Source: Panacagrimonas sp965216845
GTDB taxonomy: Bacteria; Pseudomonadota; Gammaproteobacteria; Nevskiales; Nevskiaceae
Direction of reading: 5' to 3'
DNA: 64,000 bases
Assembly (NCBI GenBank): GCA_965216845.1
Contig: OZ244200.1
Coordinates: forward strand, 1,736,001-1,800,000
In this document: positions 1-9,045 of the stretch, one piece after another
Layout of the letters: every line of letters begins with the position of its first letter
Numbering within the stretch: position 1 is the stretch's first letter
Notes under the pieces: model-generated
What the model was told of the DNA's origin: nothing
Database searches by the model: none
What the model saw: only the letters and a program-made list of their open reading frames with translations
Program-made: the position numbers and the translations under genes

Positions 1-157
1 GGCGCTGCTCGTTCGGGCCCGAACCAGCCACTCACCCTCATGTATTTCAATACATTGCGTTCGCCGAACTGCGAAGCTGTGCTTCGTTCTCGGCTCACCT
101 GTGCTCCGGCGCAACCCGAGATGCCTTCGCTCGCTACGATTCATCAGCGTTTGCTTA
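1..157. repeat. Dispersed palindromic repeat, copy A (cut by window edge)
   Basis: Positions 71-157 are nearly identical to 29165-29250, sharing the stretch from GCGAAGCT through CTCGGCTCACCTGTGCTCC and CCCGAGATGCCTTCGCTCGC to TCAGCGTTT. Copy A carries about 50 extra bases near 19-70 that copy B lacks. Its right end reaches the stop codon of the isocitrate dehydrogenase gene (155-157). It looks like a non-coding MITE- or REP-type element. The left end may lie outside the window. Confidence 0.8.
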
Positions 158-1183
158 GCCACGAATACGGCTGATCAGCGCTTGGGTGAAGGTTTTGGTG
201 TTCGCTTTGCCGCCGAGGTCGCCGGTGCGAACGCCGTCCACGTTGCAGGTGGCGTTGATCGAGTCCCGCAGACGTTGCGCCTTGTCGTGATGACCGACGT
301 GATCCAGCATCATCGCCGCTGCCAGCATCAGGGCGATGGGGTTGGCAATGCCCTGACCGGCGATATCCGGCGCCGAGCCATGTACCGCTTCGAAAATCGC
401 GGCGTTGGCGCCGATATTGGCGCCGGGCGCATTGCCCAGGCCGCCCACCAGGCCGGCGACCAGATCCGAAAGAATGTCGCCGAACAGATTGGTGGTGACC
501 AGGGTGTCGAACTGCCAGGGGTTGATCACCAGTTTCATGGCGCAGGCGTCGATGATCACCTCTTCCAGTTCGATCTGATCGGCGTATTTGTCCCGGTGAA
601 GTTGCTGGGCTTCGTCCAGAAAGATGCCGGTCAGGGCCTTCATGATGTTGGCCTTGTGCACCACCGTGACTTTCTTGCGGCCCAGGGCGATGGCGCGATC
701 AAACGCAAACTCCAGCAGCCGGCGTGAACCCTGACGCGTGTTGACCCCGGTGGACATCGCCACCGCGTGCGGGTCGCCGTCCATGGGGATGTAGTGCTCA
801 TAACCCATGTAGAGACCTTCCAGGTTCTCGCGGAACACCAGCAGGTCAAGGTCTTCATATCGCCCGCCGGGAATCAGCGTGCGGGCCGGCCGCATGTTCG
901 CGAACAGTTTGAACTGCTCGCGCAAACGCACGTTCGAAGACCGATAACCACTGCCCGAAGGGGTTTCCAGCGGACCCTTCAAGGCCAGCCGGTTGCGTTC
1001 GATGCTGTCCAGCGTGGCCTGCGGCAAAGGGTCATCTGCGGCCTCGACACCGGCCAGACCGGCGACCTGGGTTTCCCATGCAAAGGGCGCGTTTAGGGCG
1101 TCCAGTGCCTGCAAGGTGGCGTCAACGATTTCGGGACCGATGCCATCGCCGGGGATCAACGTGGCGGGAATTGGATTGCTCAT
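155..1183 (-). CDS. NAD-dependent isocitrate dehydrogenase family protein
   Basis: Oxidative decarboxylation of isocitrate to 2-oxoglutarate with NAD+, in the cytoplasm. The 342-residue protein opens with the IPGDGIGPE nucleotide/substrate loop. It has the SSNVRLREQFKLFANMRP block typical of NAD-IDH (isopropylmalate dehydrogenases differ here), FRENLEGLYMG, the KANIMK lysine segment, and GDILSDLVAGLVGG followed by EAVHGSAPDIAG near the C terminus. Length matches the short NAD-type family. An upstream in-frame ATG at 1240 would add 19 low-complexity residues; the ATG at 1183 fits the family start. The gene is transcribed leftward and ends inside repeat copy A. Isopropylmalate or homoisocitrate dehydrogenase is the alternative, less likely given the TGDLGGKA ending. 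Confidence 0.88.
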   Translation of the reverse strand: MSNPIPATLIPGDGIGPEIVDATLQALDALNAPFAWETQVAGLAGVEAADDPLPQATLDSIERNRLALKGPLETPSGSGYRSSNVRLREQFKLFANMRPARTLIPGGRYEDLDLLVFRENLEGLYMGYEHYIPMDGDPHAVAMSTGVNTRQGSRRLLEFAFDRAIALGRKKVTVVHKANIMKALTGIFLDEAQQLHRDKYADQIELEEVIIDACAMKLVINPWQFDTLVTTNLFGDILSDLVAGLVGGLGNAPGANIGANAAIFEAVHGSAPDIAGQGIANPIALMLAAAMMLDHVGHHDKAQRLRDSINATCNVDGVRTGDLGGKANTKTFTQALISRIRG

Positions 1184-1261
1184 TTTGCTGGGCGGGTCTT
1201 GTGGAGAAGAGGGTGCAAACGCGCAATGGCTGTTTGGCAACGGGTGCGTGGATGGTAGCGG

Positions 1262-2224
1262 CTAATCCGTTTCGGGGCTGTTCGAGCCATCATCGCTGGG
1301 TGCGCGATCCAGGTCCTGATCGGCGTGTGAACGGGGGTCTTCAATCGGTTCCAGGTGCGTGAGCACGCTCACCGGCGAAAGCGCCTCGGCGAGCCGTGAT
1401 TCGATGGCTTCCAGCAGGTCGTGCCCCTTTTGCACGCTCCAGTGGCCCGGCACCAGCACATGAAAGGAGACGAAACGGCGTGCGCCGGCACGCCGCGTGC
1501 GAACCGCGTGAAAGTCCACCTGCTCGGATCTGAAAGCGTCCAGAATCTGCGCCAGTTGCTGTTGTTCGGCGGGCGACCAGGCGGCATCCATCAGCCCACG
1601 TGCGGACTCGCGCAGAAGGCGCAGGCCGGTTAACAATATGTTGACGGCGACGGCCAGCGCGATCAGCGGGTCCAGAATCAGCCAGCCGGTCAGTGTCGCC
1701 AGCGCAACACCGGCGATGATCCCGACCGAAGTCCAGACATCGGTCAGCAGGTGACGGGCGTCTGCTTCCAGCGCCAGCGAGCGGTGTTGGCGCGCGCCGC
1801 GCAACAAGGCCAGCGCGGTGAGGCCGTTGATCAATCCGGCGACTGCGCAAATGCCCAGTCCCAGTCCGGTTTGGGTCAGAACCTGTGGCGCGAAAAGGCG
1901 TGGCCAGGCGGTCAGGAAAATCGATAACGCCGCCAAGGCGATCAAGCCTCCTTCAAAGGCGGCGGCGAAATACTCGGCCTTGCCATGACCATAGGCGTGC
2001 GTCTGGTCGGGTGGCATTGCCGCCAGACGCAGCATGCTGACGGCCATGATGGCGGCGCCCAGATTGACAACACTTTCCATGGCGTCGGAAAGCAGCCCCA
2101 CCGACCCGGTCATTCCCCAGGCGCCGAACTTCAGGGCCATCGTTGCCAGCGCGGCGACGATGGACCATCGCGCCAGATTCGCCGCCGAGTTGTCGCTGGC
2201 GTGGCTGACGGGCCTAGAAGTCAA
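1262..2224 (-). CDS. Cation diffusion facilitator (CDF) family metal exporter
   Basis: Proton-coupled efflux of divalent metal (Zn, Fe or Mn) across the inner membrane. The 320-residue protein has about six membrane segments and a cytoplasmic C-terminal domain. Recognisable motifs are LLSDAMESVVN in TM2, the THAYGHGKAE loop and DARHLLTD in TM5, giving a metal site from Asp47, His158 and Asp162. The second TM2 aspartate of E. coli FieF (DxxxD) is Ser51 here, so metal selectivity may differ. No ATG is available at the N terminus; the start is TTG at 2224, overlapping the upstream NTF2-like gene by 11 bases, which suggests translational coupling. Family is clear, substrate is not. Confidence 0.85.
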   Translation of the reverse strand: MTSRPVSHASDNSAANLARWSIVAALATMALKFGAWGMTGSVGLLSDAMESVVNLGAAIMAVSMLRLAAMPPDQTHAYGHGKAEYFAAAFEGGLIALAALSIFLTAWPRLFAPQVLTQTGLGLGICAVAGLINGLTALALLRGARQHRSLALEADARHLLTDVWTSVGIIAGVALATLTGWLILDPLIALAVAVNILLTGLRLLRESARGLMDAAWSPAEQQQLAQILDAFRSEQVDFHAVRTRRAGARRFVSFHVLVPGHWSVQKGHDLLEAIESRLAEALSPVSVLTHLEPIEDPRSHADQDLDRAPSDDGSNSPETD

Positions 2225-2654
2225 AGGCGTCCTGCGTGGTCACATCCGCCGGCAGCCAGGTTTCGTGAATGTGTTTCCAGCGCAAGGATGGACCCACCTC
2301 GAACAAGGCCGTGGCAATGCGTGCGTTGTCCGGCGGGGTGGATTGACGCGCGTTGCGCTGCCACTCCTCGTAGGTGGCCAGGGCGTGATTGCCGTATTCG
2401 CCGGCCACGCGCACATTGCGAATCTGGATGCGGAAGTCCGGATTGCTGGCGTGGCTTTGCCGAACCGCCTGACTCAGATCGGACAGGCCCAGCAAGCGAC
2501 CCGCCGGCGGGATGAACAGCAGATCGGGGCTGAACCTCGGCGTGAAATCCCGCTCGAAGCGGGATTCGTCGATGCGGCCGCCAAACCAGCCCACGAAGAA
2601 GGCGTGCAGGCCTTCCACTTCGCGGCGCACGCGGTCTTGCAGATCGGATGACAT
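2214..2654 (-). CDS. SnoaL/DUF4440-like NTF2-fold protein
   Basis: A 146-residue soluble protein with the hallmarks of an NTF2-like alpha+beta cone: an N-terminal helix leading to FFVGWFGG, a central GLSDLSQAVRQSH helix, then paired beta strands (IQIRNVRVAGEYGNHALATYEEW) and a final HETWL strand. Such proteins are small-molecule enzymes or binding domains; no catalytic residues can be assigned. Start is taken at the ATG at 2654; upstream in-frame codons lead into unlikely Arg-rich sequence. It lies just upstream of and overlaps the CDF exporter, so the two probably share a transcript. Function unknown. Confidence 0.7.
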   Translation of the reverse strand: MSSDLQDRVRREVEGLHAFFVGWFGGRIDESRFERDFTPRFSPDLLFIPPAGRLLGLSDLSQAVRQSHASNPDFRIQIRNVRVAGEYGNHALATYEEWQRNARQSTPPDNARIATALFEVGPSLRWKHIHETWLPADVTTQDAFDF

Positions 2655-2745
2655 CCTGGGCGCGAACTCGAAAAATGGCGGGGTCGCGTCGGATTCTAAA
2701 GATTTGTGGAGGCCGGCGCCGTATCGCAAGCGTCGCCGGCAAATC

Positions 2746-4413
2746 TCAGTCGATGGTGAAGCCTTCGTAACCCTTGTCGCGCACTTCATCGATACGCCGA
2801 TGATATTCACCCACGCCGCCGCAGTAAGACAGCATGCGGCGCGGCTTGCCTTCGACGTTGGAACCCACGTACCAGGAGTCGGTTTTGACGAACAAGGTCA
2901 TGCCGGAGGTTTCTTCGTGGTGTTGCACCCAGGCCTCCTCGGCTTGTGCGCTGGGTTCCATCACACTGCGGCCATTGGCGCGCATATGGGCAATGGCATC
3001 GCTGATCCAGTCCACCTGGGTTTGCAGACAGGTGGTCATATTGCACAGCGCGGCCGAGGGCGACAGCGGCGTGGCGGTGGCGAACAGGTTCGGATAACCG
3101 TGAATCTGCAGGCCCATGGTGGTGCGGATTTCGCGTTTCCATTCTTCGGTCAGGGAGCGCCCGCCGCGCCCCTTGACGTTTTGCTTGGACAAGGCGCCGG
3201 AGCCGGCGTCAAAGCCGGTGGCGAAAATCAGAATGTCCAGCGCGTGTACGCTGCCGTCGGCCAGTTCCAAACCTTGCGGGAGGATGCGTTTGATGGGGTT
3301 GTCCTTGACCGGCACGATCTGCGTCTGCGGTAGCAGATAGGCTTCCAGATACCGGGTTTCCAGCGGCACGCGATGGGTGCCGAAGCCGTAGGTGGTCGGG
3401 ATCAGCTGTTCGCACAGCGCCGGATCCTTGATGCGTTCGCGCATCCGCTCCGACACCCAGTCGGTGACTTCCTGGTTGACGCTTTCGTCGAAGAACGACT
3501 CGGTATAGCCGGTGAGCCAGAAGCTGAGCGAGCCATCGGCCCACAGTCTTTCATAGCGCGCCAGCCGTTCCTCCCGGGTGGTTTCGGCAAACGGCTTGCC
3601 TTCGAAGTCGTAATCAAAGCCACTGAAGGTGTTCTTGACCCGCTGCTTCATCTGATCGAACTGGTCGATGAAGCGTTTGTTGTCATCGGCCGTGTACTTG
3701 GGGTTGCGCATGGGCGTGATGAACTGCGGCGTGCGCATGAAGACCTTGAGGTCGTCGCATTGCGGGGCGATGGTCTGAATCACCTGAATGCCGGTGGCGC
3801 CGGTGCCCACCACGCCGACTTTCTTGCCCTTGTAGTCGATGTTTTCGCGTGGCCAGCGTGCGGTATAGAGGATCTTTCCATTGAAGTCCTGCTCGCCTTC
3901 AAACTGGCCCATCAGGGCGGCGTTGGCCGACAGCATGCCGCCGCAGGAAACATAGAACTGCGTGTCATAAACGTCGCCGCCATCGGTTTCCACCGTCCAG
4001 CGCTGGCGGCCTTCATCCCAGGTCGCGCTGGTGACGGTGGTGCTGAATTGAATGTCCTTGCGCAGGTCGCACGCATCGGCGATGAATTGCAGGTAGCGCT
4101 CGGTTTCCGGCTGTGCGGGAAAGCGCTCGCTCCACTGCCATTTGGACTCCAGCTGCTTGTCAAACCAGTAGTGGTAGATGTAGGCCTCCGAATCCACCCG
4201 TGCGCCGGGGTAGCGGTTCCAGTACCAGGTGCCGCCCACGTCGGTGCCGGTCTCGATGCACTTGATCTTCATGCCGAGCTGACGCAGCTTGTAGATCGCA
4301 TACATGCCGGCAATGCCGGCGCCAACGATGATGGCGTCAAACTGCATGCTTTGCGGCGCATTGGCTGTCGCTGAGTTCACGGGCGTTTCCTCGTTCTGGT
4401 GGTTTGATTTCAC
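2746..4413 (-). CDS. Flavin-containing (Baeyer-Villiger-type) monooxygenase
   Basis: Class B flavoprotein monooxygenase, 555 residues, expected to use FAD, NADPH and O2 to insert oxygen next to a carbonyl, turning ketones into esters or lactones. The FAD-binding Rossmann motif GAGIAGMY is at 31-38, the family block GGTWYWNRYPGARVD at 60-74 and the NADPH Rossmann motif GTGATG at 203-208. The Baeyer-Villiger fingerprint (FxGxxxHxxxWP) reads FNGKILYTARWP at 177-188, with Tyr183 in place of the conserved His. The gene is divergent from lhr across a 185-bp gap. It resembles cyclohexanone/steroid monooxygenases in length and motif order; the substrate cannot be told, and the altered fingerprint could mean a different activity. 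Confidence 0.88.
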   Translation of the reverse strand: MKSNHQNEETPVNSATANAPQSMQFDAIIVGAGIAGMYAIYKLRQLGMKIKCIETGTDVGGTWYWNRYPGARVDSEAYIYHYWFDKQLESKWQWSERFPAQPETERYLQFIADACDLRKDIQFSTTVTSATWDEGRQRWTVETDGGDVYDTQFYVSCGGMLSANAALMGQFEGEQDFNGKILYTARWPRENIDYKGKKVGVVGTGATGIQVIQTIAPQCDDLKVFMRTPQFITPMRNPKYTADDNKRFIDQFDQMKQRVKNTFSGFDYDFEGKPFAETTREERLARYERLWADGSLSFWLTGYTESFFDESVNQEVTDWVSERMRERIKDPALCEQLIPTTYGFGTHRVPLETRYLEAYLLPQTQIVPVKDNPIKRILPQGLELADGSVHALDILIFATGFDAGSGALSKQNVKGRGGRSLTEEWKREIRTTMGLQIHGYPNLFATATPLSPSAALCNMTTCLQTQVDWISDAIAHMRANGRSVMEPSAQAEEAWVQHHEETSGMTLFVKTDSWYVGSNVEGKPRRMLSYCGGVGEYHRRIDEVRDKGYEGFTID

Positions 4414-4598
4414 CGCTGCAATGGCAAGGTCGGCAAGCCTGACTTTTCAGGTTTTTCACATTCTGCCTGAAGCCGGTTGCGCGAAAACCACCCGCGGGGG
4501 TCGTTTGAAACCCGGGCGCCACGAAACCCGATGGCGCTGTTTTCAGCCACGGCTTGACGGGTCATTCAAACTGCCCGGGGTTGGCGTAAGCTGTGCGC

Positions 4599-7500
4599 AT
4601 GCAAGGCGCACTGGATCTGCTACAGGCTGATGAGGGCGGTGAATCAGCAACGGCGTTGCCGTTTCATCCGGCGGTCGGGCAATGGTTTGGCGCGGCATTT
4701 GGTCAACCAACGCCGGTGCAACAACAAGCCTGGGCGATCACCTCGCAACATCGCAATGCGCTGATCGCCGCGCCCACCGGATCGGGCAAGACGCTCGCCG
4801 CGTTTCTTTCGGCCATCAACGATCTGGTGGAAGAGGCGCTTGCTTATGGGCTGGACGATGAGCTGCGGGTGCTCTACGTCTCGCCGCTGAAAGCGCTGTC
4901 CAACGACATCGAAAAGAATCTGGAAGCGCCGCTGAGCGGCATTTGCGGCCAGCTGGAATCCGCTGGCCTGGCGCGATTGCAAATCCGCAGCGCCGTTCGT
5001 ACGGGTGACACCAGCGCCGCCGAACGCGCGCGGATGAAGAAAGTGCCGCCGCATATTCTGGTCACGACGCCGGAATCGCTGTTCATTCTGCTGACTTCCG
5101 ACGCCGGCCGGCGCATGTTGGCCAGCACCCGCAGCGTCATCGTGGACGAGTTGCACGCCTGCGCCGGCAGCAAGCGCGGCGCGCATCTGGGGCTGAGCCT
5201 GGAACGGCTGGATGCGTTGTGCGAAACGCCGCCGGTGCGGATCGGCCTGTCGGCCACACAAAAGCCGATTGAACGCATGGCCGAATTATTGGTGGGCGAT
5301 GGCAAATGCGAGATCGTCGACACCGGCCATGTGCGCCAACGCGATCTGGCGATCGAGCTGCCGCGTTCGCCGTTGACGCCGGTTTTGGCCGGCGAGGTGT
5401 GGGCGGAGATCTACGATCAGCTCGCCAAGCTGGCGCAGAGCCATCGCACCACGCTGATTTTCGTCAATCAACGCCGGCAGGCGGAACGGGTGGCACGCGC
5501 GCTGGCGGATCGCATCGGCGAGGAACAGGTCACCGCGCATCACGGCAGTCTGGCCAGGGAACATCGGCTCAAGGCGGAGCAGCGCCTCAAGGCGGGGCAG
5601 CTCAAGGCGCTGGTCGCCACCGCTTCGCTGGAGCTGGGCATCGACATCGGCGATGTGGATCTGGTGTGTCAGATCGGCTCGCCGCGCGCCATCAACGCCT
5701 TTCTGCAAAGGGTGGGGCGCTCCGGTCACGCGGTGCGCGCCATCCCCAAGGGTCGGCTGTTTCCGCAGTCGCTGGACGATCTGCTGGAATGCGCGGCGCT
5801 GTTGCGCAGCGTGGAAAAAGGCGAGCTGGATCAGATCGCGCTGTGCGAACAGCCGCTGGACGTGTTGGCGCAGCAGATCGTGGCGGAGGTGGCTTGTCAG
5901 GAATGGCTCATCGATGACTTGTATGAGCGTTTGCGCCGTGCCCGTCCGTATCGCGATCTGAAGCTGAGCGATTTCGAAGACCTGGTGCGGATGCTGGCCG
6001 ACGGCTACAGCACCCGGCGCGGTCGTCGCGGCGCGCTGCTGCATCTGGACGCGGTCAACCGGCGCCTGCGCGGTCGGCGCGGCGCCAAGCTCACCGCCGT
6101 CACCAACGCGGGCGTGATTCCCGATCAGTTTGATTACGAGGTGCAGTTGGCGGACAGCGGCCTGCGCATCGGTACCCTCAACGAGGACTTCGCCTTCGAG
6201 AGCCTGCCGGGCGACATCGTCCAGCTCGGCAATACGTCCTACCGGATTCTGAAAGTGGAGACCAGCCGCGTGCTGGTGGAAGACGCCAAGGGTCTGCCGC
6301 CCAATATGCCGTTCTGGTTTGGCGAAGGTCTGGGGCGCAGCACGGAGTTGTCGCAGGCGGTTTCCGAGCTGCGCGCCGAGGCTGACCGGATGCTGGAAAA
6401 CGGGCCGCAGGCCTGTCAGCAATGGTTGCAGGACGAATATCAACTGCAAGGGCCGAGCGCGGCCCAGCTCAGCCAGTATCTGCACGCGGCGCGTAATGCG
6501 CTGGGTCTGTTGCCGACGCACGATCGCATCGTCTTCGAGCGCTTCTTCGACGAGGTGGGCGATACCCATCTGGTGATTCATTCCACCCTGGGCTCGCGCA
6601 TCAATCGCGCCTGGGGTCTGGCCTTGCGCAAGAAATTCTGCCGTCAGTTCAACTTTGAATTGCAGGCCTCGGCTTTGGACGACAGTCTGGTGTTGTCGCT
6701 GGGGCCCACGCACAGTTTTCCGCTGCAAGAGGTACGGGGTTTTCTCAAATCCGCTAGCGCGCAGCACGTGGTGCAACAGGCGGTGTTGCAAGTGCCCATG
6801 TTTCCCACCCGCTGGCGTTGGGCGGCATCCACCGCGCTGGCGGTGGCGCGCAATCGCAGCGGCAAACGGGTGCCTCCGCAGTTTCAACGCGCCGATGCCG
6901 AAGATCTGCTGACGCACGCCTTTCCCGACGCCGTCGCCTGTCAGGACAACCTGCCGGGCGAGGTGGAATTGCCCGATCACCCGCTGATTGCGCAAACGCT
7001 GCGCGACTGTCTGCAAGAGGTGATGGATACCGAGGGCATGATCGCGCTGTTGCGGCGCATCGAATCCGGCGCGGTGCAAATCATCTGTCGCGATCTGACC
7101 GCGCCGTCGCCGCTGTCCGCCGCGATTCTCAGCGCCAGGCCCTACGCCTTTCTGGACGACGGCGCGGCCGAGGAACGGCGCACGCGCGCGGTGAAGATGA
7201 GCGACGTGCTGGAACCGCGACAGGCCAGCGATCTGGGCCGCCTGGACGCCGCCGCCATCGAACAGGTTCGCAATGAGCTATGGCCCGATCCTGCCAACGC
7301 TGACGAGCTGCACGACGCGCTGATCGTCCACGGTTTTCTGACCGACGCAGAATTCCAGCAGGCCGGCGACCCGAGCTGGATCGATCAGCTCATGCAAGAA
7401 AAGCGAATCGCGTGTTTTATCCCTCTCCCCCAGGGGGTGGTGGGTGAGGTTGGTGAGGTGAGGGGAGTGGCCGACACAAGCCAACCCCTCTGGACCGCCG

Positions 7501-8993
7501 CCGAACGCCAACACGAACTGCGCGCGATATTCCCCAAGGCGGAAGTTCAAGGCGATGCCCCACTCATGGCGCCGATCCCCGACGCCGACCAAGCCCTGAT
7601 CGAAGTCCTGCGCAGCCGCATGGAGTTGGACGGCCCGCTCACTGCCGAGGCATTGGCCGCGCCTTTCAGGCGGTCCGCCGAAGAACTACAGATCACGCTC
7701 ATCTCCCTGGAAGCTCAAGGCGCCATCATGCGCGGCGATTTTCATGCATCCGGCCAGGAACAATGGTGTGAGAGGCGTCGGCTGGCCCGCATCCACCGCT
7801 ACACACGCGAACGTCGTCACGCGACGGTCGAACCGGTGTCACCGGCGGCCTTCATGCGCTTTCTGTTTCACTGGCACGGACTGACGAAGGGCGAAGCCCG
7901 ATCCGGTCCGGCCGCCTTGCAAGCGGCCTTGTCTCAGCTCGAAGGCTATGCCACCGCTGCCAGCGCCTGGGAAAGCGAGATTCTGTCGGTGCGTCTGCAG
8001 GACTACGATCCGGCCTGGCTGGATCAGCTTTGCGGCGGCGGTCAGTTTCTGTGGCGACGCGCCGGTGCGGTTTCCGAAGGCGCACGCAAATCCGCACCGG
8101 TCAGAGGCACGCCCATCATGCTGTTGGCGCGCGAGCACAGCGCGTTCTGGGCGCAAGCCGATACGCCGCAAACCAGTCTCTCCAGCGCCGCGCAAAAGGT
8201 ACAAAGCGCACTGAAAGAACACGGCGCGTCCTTCTTCGGCGAGCTGGTTTCCGACACCGGCCTGTTGAAATCGCAGCTGGAAAACGCGCTCGGCGAACTG
8301 GTCAACGCCGGCCTTGTGACATCCGACGGCTTCAGCGGCCTGCGCGCGCTCATCGCGCCGGCGGACATCAAGGCGCGTCGCCTGCGTCGCGGCGGCAACA
8401 TGGCGGTTTACGAGGCGCTGGAAAACGCCGGTCGCTGGTCCCTGATCCGCCGGCCGCGCGGTTCGGATGAAGACACCGAGGAGGCGCGCATCCAGCACAT
8501 CGCCCAGGTTCTGTTGCGCCGTTACGGCGTCGTGTTCCGCAAAGTGCTGGAGCGCGAACCGCGTCTGCCGCCCTGGCGTGATCTGTTCTACGTGCTGCGC
8601 CGCATGGAAGCACGCGAGGAAATTCGCGGCGGCCGATTCGTCGACGGTTTCGCCGGCGAACAGTTCGCTTTACCTGAAGCCGCCGGCAGCCTGCGCCGCT
8701 TTCGTGAGGACAAGGATCAGGCGCTGGTCGCTATCTGCGGGTCTGATCCGCTGAATCTGTCCGGCATCATCGTCTCCGGCGAACGGGTGCCGGCCCAAGG
8801 CGGCAACCGGATTCTGTATCAGGGCGGGGTGCCGGTAGGCTTCCAGGTCGGCAAAGACCGGCGCTTCAGCGCGAACGGGGATCTGCAACAGCAGTCGCAA
8901 TGGCAGCAATGCCTGATTCAGAAACCGGCTCCGCGAAACGCGGCCTTCCGCACGCCACGCTGGGCGAAATCCACTTTCGGCGCTGGCGACTGA
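4599..8993 (+). CDS. lhr: Lhr-type ATP-dependent helicase, long form
   Basis: Superfamily 2 DNA/RNA helicase of the Lhr family, acting in DNA repair. About 1464 residues, close to the long bacterial form (E. coli Lhr about 1538). Helicase motifs in order: Walker A APTGSGKT near residue 58, YVSPLKALSND (Ia), the DELH box in IVDELHACAGSKRGAHLGLS, GLSATQ (III), TASLELGIDIGDVDLVCQIG (V) and QRVGRSGH (VI), then winged-helix and Lhr-specific domains. The long C-terminal half, reported in E. coli to carry uracil-DNA glycosylase activity, is present. An in-frame GTG at 4593 is an alternative start. A G-rich palindrome-like stretch is inserted in frame at 7419-7472 between conserved blocks. Confidence 0.93.
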   Translation: MQGALDLLQADEGGESATALPFHPAVGQWFGAAFGQPTPVQQQAWAITSQHRNALIAAPTGSGKTLAAFLSAINDLVEEALAYGLDDELRVLYVSPLKALSNDIEKNLEAPLSGICGQLESAGLARLQIRSAVRTGDTSAAERARMKKVPPHILVTTPESLFILLTSDAGRRMLASTRSVIVDELHACAGSKRGAHLGLSLERLDALCETPPVRIGLSATQKPIERMAELLVGDGKCEIVDTGHVRQRDLAIELPRSPLTPVLAGEVWAEIYDQLAKLAQSHRTTLIFVNQRRQAERVARALADRIGEEQVTAHHGSLAREHRLKAEQRLKAGQLKALVATASLELGIDIGDVDLVCQIGSPRAINAFLQRVGRSGHAVRAIPKGRLFPQSLDDLLECAALLRSVEKGELDQIALCEQPLDVLAQQIVAEVACQEWLIDDLYERLRRARPYRDLKLSDFEDLVRMLADGYSTRRGRRGALLHLDAVNRRLRGRRGAKLTAVTNAGVIPDQFDYEVQLADSGLRIGTLNEDFAFESLPGDIVQLGNTSYRILKVETSRVLVEDAKGLPPNMPFWFGEGLGRSTELSQAVSELRAEADRMLENGPQACQQWLQDEYQLQGPSAAQLSQYLHAARNALGLLPTHDRIVFERFFDEVGDTHLVIHSTLGSRINRAWGLALRKKFCRQFNFELQASALDDSLVLSLGPTHSFPLQEVRGFLKSASAQHVVQQAVLQVPMFPTRWRWAASTALAVARNRSGKRVPPQFQRADAEDLLTHAFPDAVACQDNLPGEVELPDHPLIAQTLRDCLQEVMDTEGMIALLRRIESGAVQIICRDLTAPSPLSAAILSARPYAFLDDGAAEERRTRAVKMSDVLEPRQASDLGRLDAAAIEQVRNELWPDPANADELHDALIVHGFLTDAEFQQAGDPSWIDQLMQEKRIACFIPLPQGVVGEVGEVRGVADTSQPLWTAAERQHELRAIFPKAEVQGDAPLMAPIPDADQALIEVLRSRMELDGPLTAEALAAPFRRSAEELQITLISLEAQGAIMRGDFHASGQEQWCERRRLARIHRYTRERRHATVEPVSPAAFMRFLFHWHGLTKGEARSGPAALQAALSQLEGYATAASAWESEILSVRLQDYDPAWLDQLCGGGQFLWRRAGAVSEGARKSAPVRGTPIMLLAREHSAFWAQADTPQTSLSSAAQKVQSALKEHGASFFGELVSDTGLLKSQLENALGELVNAGLVTSDGFSGLRALIAPADIKARRLRRGGNMAVYEALENAGRWSLIRRPRGSDEDTEEARIQHIAQVLLRRYGVVFRKVLEREPRLPPWRDLFYVLRRMEAREEIRGGRFVDGFAGEQFALPEAAGSLRRFREDKDQALVAICGSDPLNLSGIIVSGERVPAQGGNRILYQGGVPVGFQVGKDRRFSANGDLQQQSQWQQCLIQKPAPRNAAFRTPRWAKSTFGAGD
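7419..7472. repeat. REP-like palindromic sequence inside the lhr reading frame
   Basis: The bases CCCTCTCCCCCAGGGGGTGG and the following GGTGAGG/GAGGGGAG run resemble the intergenic CCCTCTCCCCC-GGGGGAGAGGG palindromes scattered in many proteobacterial genomes. Here the stretch is in frame and encodes the low-complexity segment FIPLPQGVVGEVGEVRGV, unlike the rest of Lhr. Confidence 0.5.
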
Positions 8994-9045
8994 CCGCGCT
9001 TGCCGGCTTTTTCTTCGCGACGACCACGGGGACAGGAGAAGCAAA

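Noticed and set aside
3373..4374. 333-codon open frame on the plus strand
   Set aside because: Antisense to the monooxygenase gene; composition shows no protein family.
5286..7079. Long open frame (597 codons) on the minus strand
   Set aside because: It is antisense to the conserved helicase core of lhr, has no recognisable domain and is explained by high-GC codon bias.
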